Positions 56,779 to 64,000 of a DNA stretch of 64,000 bases are shown here, in pieces. A model generated the notes under the pieces. It did not search any database. It was not told the origin of the DNA and saw only the letters and a list, made by a program, of their open reading frames with translations. Position numbers and translations under genes: made by a program. Positions within the stretch are counted from its first letter, which is position 1, and every line of letters starts with the position of its first letter. This stretch comes from Pycnococcus provasolii (lineage: Eukaryota; Chlorophyta; Pseudoscourfieldiophyceae; Pseudoscourfieldiales; Pycnococcaceae), in contig OW568902.1 of assembly GCA_938743325.2 (NCBI GenBank), positions 1-64,000 of the forward strand, written 5' to 3'.

Positions 56779-58986
56779 ATGTCGCGTCAAGAGGTTGTTG
56801 ACATGATGCTCGATGCGTATCCGGAACACGAATTACACGAGGCTCGCGCTCTGAGGCAAGGGATTTCGACTGCGTCCGACGAAGCGCTGCACGAGATCTT
56901 CACATCTGCGTTCGGGCATATGCAAGCACAAGCACACGCGACGCGCGCACCAGACATTGCCGGCGACGCAGGACAAGTGCACAAACTCGTGTACAACCTC
57001 ACGCGACCTGGCTCGATCAACATTGTGCAAATTCGTGACGTGTTTGTCGAGCTTAAACCACTCGTGAAGAGCGACGAAGGCTTGGCCGAGTTTGTCAACG
57101 GCCCGCCTGGGCAAGCAGAAATGAGCGGGTTGAGGTGGTGTGCAAGTATTTTACATCAAGCAGTACAAGCACCCGTCGATGCTTGGTCACGGTGGGACCC
57201 TTCGAACCCTTCTTGGGATTGTTGGGTCACGAACATTGTTTTAGAAACTCTTCGTGATTTTGCAGGAGAGAAGGTGACCGATGGACCGCGTCGCGGGAGC
57301 TTGCTCATCAGCCAGCCGTGGAGTAAGAAGGATGCGTTCGCACCAACAGGTATATTACCACCCCTGTACACGTTGGCGCAGTGCTGCGTTAACAATACTG
57401 TCGACGAGACAGTGACGAAAAACATTATGAATCTTGCAATCAGCATCGCGAACGATCAGCGCGCGCTACCTGCGTATTTCAAGTTGGGCTGGCATCAACA
57501 CGCCCTCGGCTTCTTGCGAGAGAGGTGCGCGCCGGGAGCATCCACAGCAGACGCGTTGCTATGTGGAATGAACGCGTCCTTGATACCGCGGCTCATCTCG
57601 CAGTCAACAACAGACTCACGCGGGAAGAGGGTTACATCGTCAAAAATGCTGCCACCGTCTAAGAAAGCACTCTTGGATGCTTCTGCGCCTGCAATATTGC
57701 TCTCCGCTTTGCGCGCATCGAATGACAGCCGCGACACCACGGATGCACTAGGGAGCTGGGATACACGTGAGGAACATTCGAGCGAAAGGCTTCTCTACTT
57801 GGTCGGCTATTACGTGGCTCAAACAATCCACAGTTTATGCGTCGGAAGCCCGCCGTGCATAGCTGCGTTCGCACGCGAGCAAGGCTTAGCTGAAGAGCTC
57901 GTGCGTGCCCTTCGTCTGCCTATCGCACTTGGAAATTCGAAATACATTGCCGCGACTCGAAATGAGTGCCAAATTGCGCGTGCGATTGCCAGCTTGGGGC
58001 TCGACGAGCAAATGGCCGGACAGCTAGTGGATGCTGGGGTAATCGATACAACGTTGGATGCACTTTGCGTGCCGCCTTTCACAGGTGTGGGCAGCGCTTC
58101 AAGGGAACATGACCAAGAGGTGCTTGTGGTAACCATCGTGCACTTGCTGCAACGACTGTGCGCAAGCCATCCGCTTGCCAAGGAGCAACTCCGTGCCAGA
58201 CAGGATATCATTCACTCACTTGCTCGAAGAGGTTGCCCTGGCGCCCCTCCTTCGCATTGTGATGACTTTGTCCGCGGTGTCGATGTGCTTATTGAGTTAA
58301 TCGGCGATTCGCCGTCTATCCAAGCTGCATCCGTGTCGCCAGAAAGTGGCAATGCCCTGCACGCAACCGTGTCGGTGGGAAAGAAGGCATTGGATATGTC
58401 ATTCATTTCCATGGAAAGTATTCTGCCTGGTGGAAAGCCGCGAAAACGCGAAGAGATTGCAGCGTCAGCCGCAGCAGCGCGCGAGAGTGGATTTGTGGAC
58501 AAGGCTGCAAGAGAGATGCGGCATCTTCGCTACATCGAGAAGATGGAGGCATGTGTGGAGCATTTCAAGTGGGCCATTGAAGACAAGGATGGGTCGAGAT
58601 GCTGGCTCGGTGCGCACGACGGTCTTCAGGTGGTCTTGCTCGAGTACCCAATTGGTGACCAGCCAGGACGAGCTCCGGGAGATATGGGCATTGATGCGAT
58701 ACTAAAAACGAAGGAGTTTGGCCTTCTTCCACTGCCGCACGACCTCGCCCGCAGACTCAAGGCGGAGATGGAGAAGGCTGCTAAGGAAGGTCGGATTTAC
58801 GACAAGGCGAGCTTACACTTGTGCTGCGCTCACTGCGGGGCGAATATCATTTTTGTCAACCTCAAGAAGTGTAGTCGCTGTGGCGCCGTGTCATACTGCT
58901 CTCGCGAGTGTCAAGTCGCGGCCTGGAAAGCGCACAAAAAGGTGTGCGCCAATAAAGGTGCGGGAGCTTCGTCTTCAACGGCATAG
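56779..58986 (+). CDS. MYND zinc-finger protein
   Basis: The 735-residue protein is mostly helical (armadillo-like by composition) without a named family over residues 1-670. A MYND zinc finger lies at the C-terminus, at about residues 684-725. It reads CAHCG...KKCSRCGAVSYCSRECQVAAWKAHKKVC in outline, with all seven Cys and one His ligands present. MYND fingers bind proline-rich peptides and often serve as adaptor modules. The start MSRQEVVDMMLDAYPEHEL is chosen because only non-ATG codons lie upstream in frame. The function is unknown. Codon use is slightly less GC-biased than in neighbouring genes. Confidence 0.85.
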   Translation: MSRQEVVDMMLDAYPEHELHEARALRQGISTASDEALHEIFTSAFGHMQAQAHATRAPDIAGDAGQVHKLVYNLTRPGSINIVQIRDVFVELKPLVKSDEGLAEFVNGPPGQAEMSGLRWCASILHQAVQAPVDAWSRWDPSNPSWDCWVTNIVLETLRDFAGEKVTDGPRRGSLLISQPWSKKDAFAPTGILPPLYTLAQCCVNNTVDETVTKNIMNLAISIANDQRALPAYFKLGWHQHALGFLRERCAPGASTADALLCGMNASLIPRLISQSTTDSRGKRVTSSKMLPPSKKALLDASAPAILLSALRASNDSRDTTDALGSWDTREEHSSERLLYLVGYYVAQTIHSLCVGSPPCIAAFAREQGLAEELVRALRLPIALGNSKYIAATRNECQIARAIASLGLDEQMAGQLVDAGVIDTTLDALCVPPFTGVGSASREHDQEVLVVTIVHLLQRLCASHPLAKEQLRARQDIIHSLARRGCPGAPPSHCDDFVRGVDVLIELIGDSPSIQAASVSPESGNALHATVSVGKKALDMSFISMESILPGGKPRKREEIAASAAAARESGFVDKAAREMRHLRYIEKMEACVEHFKWAIEDKDGSRCWLGAHDGLQVVLLEYPIGDQPGRAPGDMGIDAILKTKEFGLLPLPHDLARRLKAEMEKAAKEGRIYDKASLHLCCAHCGANIIFVNLKKCSRCGAVSYCSRECQVAAWKAHKKVCANKGAGASSSTA

Positions 58987-59126
58987 TGCAACGCACCACT
59001 CAGCAGTCTATATGCACGGACAAACTCTCGGTCGGCAGTGCACTACTTTACTGTTCGTTGTGATTACTGTAGTATGTTATTATTACTTATTATATACTAA
59101 GACCATCTGATGAAATACAACTAGTA

Positions 59127-60782
59127 TTACGAGAACTCCGCGAGCTCGAGCTCCGTGCTCACGTTGCCGAGATCCGTGCCCTTCGTCTCCTTCTTCAGCA
59201 CAGCCATCAGAAGCGCGACGCCGCTCGCGGGAACCACGAAGTACAAAAGCTCCGCCGTCTTCTCGTAGCCAGCTTCCACCATGGACACGCTGATAAACGG
59301 CGCGAGAATGCCACCCAGCCGCGCGACGGCATTCGAGAGACCAAGGCCTGTGCTCCGAATCGACGTCGGAAGCACCTCAGGCGCGTAAATCACCATCACG
59401 GTGAAGGAACACATTATGCTGCACCGTGCGCCAAAGAGAATCGACGTCGTCGCCGCACCCGTAGATCCCTTCGCGAGGAACATGAGCGGGAAGACAAACG
59501 CCGACGCGAATGCAAGGCCAGCTGCGAGAGATCCGCGGCGGCCGAGGCTGTCAATCAACAAGGCGGCGGCAACCAAGCCGGGAGCCTCGGCCAACGACGT
59601 CGCCAGAATAGATCCATAGTCGGAGTTGGAAAGGAGCGGTGATCGTGTCTCCGCGTCGCATCCGACGGTTGCCGCGTGAAGTTCCGTCGTCAGAAGCACG
59701 AGGCCGTAGTAGGTGAACGCGTTGGCAAAGAACAGATAGCACAGTCCGGCGAGCGTCACTCGCAAGCCTGGCGGGCAGCACGACAGGGATACGGAATCTT
59801 CGCCCGTCTTGTCGTCATCCGCGATGCCCGCCTTCACTGCATTCGCGACGAGTCTTCCAGGTGGGAGCGGTTTTCTGTTCGCCGCCGCCACTTTGAACAG
59901 GAGAGCCTGCGCCTCTTCGATCCTCCCGTTCGCGGCGAGGTAGTGCGGCGACTCGGGAAGCCAGGGGAAGCAGACGAGGAGCATGAAGAGCGGGAGCGTG
60001 GAGAAGGCGAGCAGCCACCTCCAGCCGTGTGTGGGCAGCAGAGCCCATGCGAGCGCGCTTTCGAAGAACGATCCTACTGTCCAGAACGACTCCATCGTTA
60101 CGAGCCACTTTCCTCTGTTTGCGGACGGCACGAATTCCAGAAACAGCGTGAAAGCGACGGGCACTCCTCCTAGTCCGAACCCGACGAAGCACCTGAATAG
60201 CACGAGCCAAGCAAACGAAGGCGCGAACGCGGATGCGAGTCCAAATAGAAAGGTGGCTGCTGCGGTGGCTAGAAATCCCGTGCGTCGTCCGTACTTGTCG
60301 CTGACGTATCCCCACACGTACGCACCCACCATCATGCCCAGGAACACGACGGCGCTCATGATGCTTTCCTTCACGGGCGAGAGTTTCCAGTAGCACCTCA
60401 CCGCCGGTCCAATGAAGGAGAGCAGCATCATTTCCATGGCGTCTGACGTCCACGCCATTCCCGTGTAGACGAGCATGAAGACTTGGTACCTCCCGAATCC
60501 CAGGTGGTTCAGCGCGTCGTCGACCGTGTACGTCGCAAAATCCGATTCTGAACGAGCGAGCTCTTGAGATGCAGCGGCGGCGGCGTCGGCGGCTTCCAAG
60601 GAAGATGCTGAGCCCAGATTAACAACACCCATCTGGCCATGGTTCACATTCTCTGCTAATGACGATGAACTGGAACCACTAGTACCCAGAGCACGTCGCG
60701 ACGCCGACGGACGCGACGACGACGACTCAGGAACCACGAGACGCACATTCTCGAAGTCGTCGTCAGCTGAAGTAGACACCAT
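59127..60782 (-). CDS. MFS transporter, SV2/SVOP/OCT7-like
   Basis: From the ATG at 60782 the protein has 551 residues. A Ser/Ala-rich cytosolic leader (~95 residues) precedes the family motif YTVDDALNHLGFGRYQVFML and GMAWTSDAMEMMLLSFIGP. This motif is diagnostic of synaptic-vesicle-2-related and plant organic cation/nicotinate transporters. The MFS signature GYVSDKYGRRTGF follows the second helix, and about twelve hydrophobic segments are present. The ending TELELAEFS is acidic. Plant relatives carry nicotinate or organic cations; the substrate here is unknown. It converges on the MYND gene 140 bp away. Confidence 0.88.
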   Translation of the reverse strand: MVSTSADDDFENVRLVVPESSSSRPSASRRALGTSGSSSSSLAENVNHGQMGVVNLGSASSLEAADAAAAASQELARSESDFATYTVDDALNHLGFGRYQVFMLVYTGMAWTSDAMEMMLLSFIGPAVRCYWKLSPVKESIMSAVVFLGMMVGAYVWGYVSDKYGRRTGFLATAAATFLFGLASAFAPSFAWLVLFRCFVGFGLGGVPVAFTLFLEFVPSANRGKWLVTMESFWTVGSFFESALAWALLPTHGWRWLLAFSTLPLFMLLVCFPWLPESPHYLAANGRIEEAQALLFKVAAANRKPLPPGRLVANAVKAGIADDDKTGEDSVSLSCCPPGLRVTLAGLCYLFFANAFTYYGLVLLTTELHAATVGCDAETRSPLLSNSDYGSILATSLAEAPGLVAAALLIDSLGRRGSLAAGLAFASAFVFPLMFLAKGSTGAATTSILFGARCSIMCSFTVMVIYAPEVLPTSIRSTGLGLSNAVARLGGILAPFISVSMVEAGYEKTAELLYFVVPASGVALLMAVLKKETKGTDLGNVSTELELAEFS

Positions 60783-62060
60783 CACGACACAAGTTCTCAC
60801 CTATGAAGAAGTCTCAAGAACCACCTCTGATGTCTGGGAACCAAGAAGTAATACGCACGTGCTTCGAGGCACCGATCACGAGGATTAGCCACTCACACCT
60901 CACAAGACAAAGGTGGCAAGCTGATCTCTCACAGCGTCACGAACAACCTTGGCACAAACAAAAAAGGAAAGGCAGTGTCACGAGCACAGTCACAACAAAG
61001 CTGCACAACAAAGCCGCACAACAAAGATGTACCCTGTTGCAAGCCACAAATCACAAGATTAAACCTCCTGACTTCGAAACGACGACTTACGCGCACAGCA
61101 GTCTCGGCATGCGACGAATCTTCGCCGGGAATCGACGGCGTCCTCGGAGAAATCCAAAATATCAAAAACGGGCTGCCCCCCCCCCCAAGGAGGGTCCCGA
61201 AGGTCGTTCAGTTGGGGATCCCGGTTGGGTTCGGGAACGTAGTTTTAGAGTTTATTAGACCGGTTCGTTCGAGAGTCCTGAACTCGTTTTCTTCTTCACT
61301 GTTGTTGTCCACCCATTGTTTGGTGGCCCGCGCCCGCCACAGGTTGTTGAAGTCACTCAAGACTGTTGTGCGAAACTTCATTATTTCAACAATCAATGGC
61401 GTCGCTTTGTGGAGATAACCCCGAATCCGCGATCCGAGTGAGCGCGATCCAAGCGCGATCCGATTGTTCGCGGAAACGCTATTGCTCGTGCACTAAGAGA
61501 TGGCATGCTCCGACCGCTGCGACGATTTGGTATCGCACAACGGTCGAAGGTCCGCGCGATCGACGATGGCAAGGACTCGGGGACAAACGACGTCACGCGA
61601 ATGTACGAGACGATCGTCCTACCCGCGTACACGTGGATTGCCGGCGTCGCGCAAAGTGCATACAACACACACCTAGTACACACTGCCTTCATTCTCACCT
61701 TCATTCTCACTTCTGGTCTTCGGCGTACTACTTGCCATGCACGCCACACCAACACGAGAAACCCTGAGTGAGGAAGCTCAAGCGTGACAAAGATGAAGGC
61801 TTAGTGCCGTCGCCGGTTTGGAGAGACCTTGTTTGTTTGGTGTGGCATGGTGCGGTTTGCGCTGCAGCCTGACAGGGGTTTCTGACCAAAACTGAAACGG
61901 GGTCTCCCGAATACTCGCGTGCATCCTTAGGCTAGGGTTATGTAAGATTAGGGTTAGGGTTAGGGTTAGGGCTCCCCCTCCCTCGTCGCCGCGTTCCTCT
62001 TCCTCCGATCGCGAAATCAATCTCCCCCCTCTCTCCTTTGATAAAAATCAGATCCGAAGA
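60783..62060. other. Intergenic region
   Basis: It contains an eleven-base C-tract at 61176-61186, short GCGATCCGA/GCGATCCAA repeats near 61425-61465, and a TTAGGG array at 61946-61971. No gene was recognised. Confidence 0.5.
61946..61971. repeat. Interstitial TTAGGG repeats
   Basis: About four TTAGGG hexamers lie 90 bp before the start of the double glycosyltransferase gene. Confidence 0.93.
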
Positions 62061-64000
62061 ATGGCGTCTTCTTCCGAGTCACCTCCTAGTTGGAGTCGAA
62101 ACCAAAAGCACACGTCGAGCCTACTGGTATCGTCCTCCTCGCTCGTCCCTCTCTCCACGAATATGCTCGGTCGTGCGTCCGACGGCGAAGATGGGGAAGT
62201 CAATCCTCTCGTGACTACAGATTTGATCTATGGTGCGTCAGACCCTCGTGGTGTGGGTTCGTCGTCGTCGTCATCGTCTTCGTCGTCTTCGTCGTCTTCT
62301 TTGGATTCTTCGTCATCGTCGTCAGTCGGTTCGGATGCGGTTTCGTACGCGCCGTATCGTGTTCACTGCATCGTCTTAGCGTCAGGGTATCCCGCAGATA
62401 TCATGGAAGGACTCAGAAGGTCGCTGACTGCGTACACGTCGCGACACGCGCATGTCACGCCTAAGTTCGTTGACACGAAGCCGTGCCAGGAAGCGCCGTC
62501 GTGGTGCAAACTGGACCTAGCCAAGGCGTCATTTGAACAAGGCGCGGACTACGCATTCACGCTCGACGCTGACGCCGTCGTCGTCAACCCTGACTTTAGC
62601 ATAGGAGGCATACTCAAGCAGATGGAACACATGGATAAAAGCATGGCGCTCTCCATGGACGGCGGCGGACTCAACGCAGGCGTCGTCATCTACCGCAACG
62701 ACGAACACATGCGAAAGTTCCTCGACCTAGCCATCGAACTGCGACACAGCCTGTCGTCGGAAACTGAGGGAGGGTCGACGCTGTGCAACTGGAAAGTGTG
62801 CCCGTTCGCGTGGGAGCAACGCGCTTTCCTCTCGCTCGTGCACGTCGAGCCCAAGGCGTTCGGCGACCGCATCAAAAGACGCATGACGCTCCCTCTCAAA
62901 GGACACGAGCACGACTTCAAAAGCCGTGTGCTCTGGCTACCTCGTCGAACGTTTAACGCGCACGGAACGAATGTGCATCCCGACGAATCGAAGCGATTCG
63001 TCGTGCACCTGTCAGGACGCGCGCTGAACGGCGTCGCAAAAATTGAACGTCTGCGAGGCTTGCTGCACTACCAGCGTCGCATCATGGAGACATTCCAGCT
63101 TCGCGAGCAGGGGCGGAAAGACGAGTTGACTGCCGTCGCCGCCACTGCCGCTGACAACGGCGAAACGTTATCCGTCACCGCCGCCGCGCCGTCCGCCGTC
63201 TCGCCGTTTCCTGTCGTCCACATGACGGAGGGCCCGAATCCAGGAAGCGAGGTGGCACGCTGGAAGAGAACATGGCTGAGAGCTGGATACGCCATTGACA
63301 TGACGACCGAATGGTCCGACCTCGAGGCTGACGTCGACGCGTACGACAAACTCACGAACGGGGACGGCCTGCTCCCTCGCGCCTTCAAGGCGTGCAACCT
63401 GCCCGTTCAGAAGACCGACCTGTGGCGTTATGCCAAGGTATACCTCGCCGGTGGCATCTACGCCGACAGCGACGTCGCCGTGGTGGGTGAGCTGCTGACG
63501 ATGCACGATCGCGTCTTCTACAACTCGGACCTGGTATGCGTGGAAGACGCGACCGCATGTCCGGACTCGCCTCGCGCGGTGTTTTTCGAGGAGCAGCCAA
63601 AGCCTCGCGCTCGCACGTGGCGTGCCTCCGCGGAGGGTGTGTTTGTCGCCGTGGGCAAGGCGCTAGGCTTGAACTCGTACGCGAGGCATCCTCAGCTTTC
63701 AAACTTCATTTTCTACGCCACGCCGAGACACGAAGTGCTTCGCCGCGTCGCGGACGAGGCTGCGCGCCGCGTGCTTGCCGACGATCGCATCGCTCACGCG
63801 GAGAAGGAGGATGTGGCACGCAATCCAAGCCTTACGCTCGAGGCGACGGGTCCGGGCGTTCTGACGGACGTCGTGTACGAGTACGCCGCCAACAACCCGA
63901 GTGTGGTTACGGTGCACGATGTGCTGGAACTGCGCGACTGGTTCAAGCATCACAGCCAGCACACGTGGCGCGGTGCAGATTCGATGGACATGTTCCGTCC
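62061..64000 (+). CDS. Double glycosyltransferase (GT34-like plus OCH1/GT32-like), partial
   Basis: The reading frame from the ATG at 62061 stays open to the window edge (646 codons), so the 3' end is missing. After a Ser-rich start with a run of about 15 serines, residues ~100-330 resemble GT34/MNN10-type transferases. Visible pieces are FTLDADAVVVNPDF, GLNAGVVIYRNDEHM, WEQRAFLSL and RFVVHLSG. A second domain starts near residue 385 and contains KTDLWRYAKVYLAGGIYADS with the DXD metal motif Asp469-Ser-Asp471. This is the hallmark of the OCH1/Gly_transf_sug family (GT32). The protein probably builds N-glycan or surface polysaccharide in the Golgi. No N-terminal membrane segment is clear. Confidence 0.82.
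   Translation, partial: MASSSESPPSWSRNQKHTSSLLVSSSSLVPLSTNMLGRASDGEDGEVNPLVTTDLIYGASDPRGVGSSSSSSSSSSSSSSLDSSSSSSVGSDAVSYAPYRVHCIVLASGYPADIMEGLRRSLTAYTSRHAHVTPKFVDTKPCQEAPSWCKLDLAKASFEQGADYAFTLDADAVVVNPDFSIGGILKQMEHMDKSMALSMDGGGLNAGVVIYRNDEHMRKFLDLAIELRHSLSSETEGGSTLCNWKVCPFAWEQRAFLSLVHVEPKAFGDRIKRRMTLPLKGHEHDFKSRVLWLPRRTFNAHGTNVHPDESKRFVVHLSGRALNGVAKIERLRGLLHYQRRIMETFQLREQGRKDELTAVAATAADNGETLSVTAAAPSAVSPFPVVHMTEGPNPGSEVARWKRTWLRAGYAIDMTTEWSDLEADVDAYDKLTNGDGLLPRAFKACNLPVQKTDLWRYAKVYLAGGIYADSDVAVVGELLTMHDRVFYNSDLVCVEDATACPDSPRAVFFEEQPKPRARTWRASAEGVFVAVGKALGLNSYARHPQLSNFIFYATPRHEVLRRVADEAARRVLADDRIAHAEKEDVARNPSLTLEATGPGVLTDVVYEYAANNPSVVTVHDVLELRDWFKHHSQHTWRGADSMDMFR

Noticed and set aside
62090-62464. 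Val/Phe-rich 124-codon frame at the start of the double glycosyltransferase
   Set aside because: It is an alternative frame through the poly-Ser coding stretch. The frame from 62061 carries the conserved domains to the window edge.

Overview
The window is the left end of a nuclear chromosome. It opens with about 200 bp of (CCCTAA)n telomere followed by a degenerate 12-bp variant, then carries 24 protein genes with recognisable or structured products, plus several mobile elements. The gene set is that of a green alga (Viridiplantae, probably a small chlorophyte or prasinophyte-type alga): plant-type plastid ketol-acid reductoisomerase, CURT1, CGLD27/DUF1230, class III starch synthase with three CBM53 domains, a PLAC8 protein, CSN1, and a GT29 sialyltransferase-like gene of the kind known from picoplanktonic green algae. 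Genes are compact and mostly intronless. The four GT-AG introns I can place all lie near the 5' end of their genes. I cannot name the species from sequence alone.

Layout. 1-3400: telomere, subtelomere and a young 1.77-kb LTR element that carries only gag. 3.4-14.4 kb: KARI, RGP1-like, CGLD27, CURT1, PLAC8-like, Xaa-Pro aminopeptidase and an unrecognised two-repeat protein. 14.5-16.6 kb: a 934-bp near-perfect palindrome and a small MITE-like inverted-repeat element. 16.7-28.5 kb: ABCG transporter, cupredoxin-DUF305 fusion, CSN1, RPB5 and a 1318-residue proline-rich membrane protein. 29-31 kb: a decayed Ty3-type RT/RNase H fragment and noncoding DNA. 31-40.7 kb: saposin-metallophosphoesterase, ER thioredoxin (KTEL), class I histone deacetylase, a repeat-rich island with a PHD-finger fragment and a copied piece of SWC4, then SWC4/DMAP1 itself. 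40.8-44.8 kb: interstitial telomere repeats and an apparently complete pogo-like DNA transposon. 45-64 kb: FKBP, starch synthase III, a beta-propeller glycosidase-like protein, ankyrin protein, GT29, MYND protein, SV2/OCT-type MFS transporter, and a double glycosyltransferase running off the right edge.

Themes. Chromatin and gene-expression genes (HDAC, SWC4, RPB5, CSN1) and plastid metabolism genes (KARI, CURT1, CGLD27, starch synthase) are interspersed and do not form a cluster. Glycan enzymes (GT29, GT34/GT32-like fusion, propeller glycosidase) and secretory-pathway genes (RGP1, ERp18-like, saposin-phosphoesterase) are prominent. Telomere-type motifs recur in short upstream regions of many genes. 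Except for the junctions stated, start codons were chosen as the first ATG giving a sensible N-terminus; they are not experimentally known.
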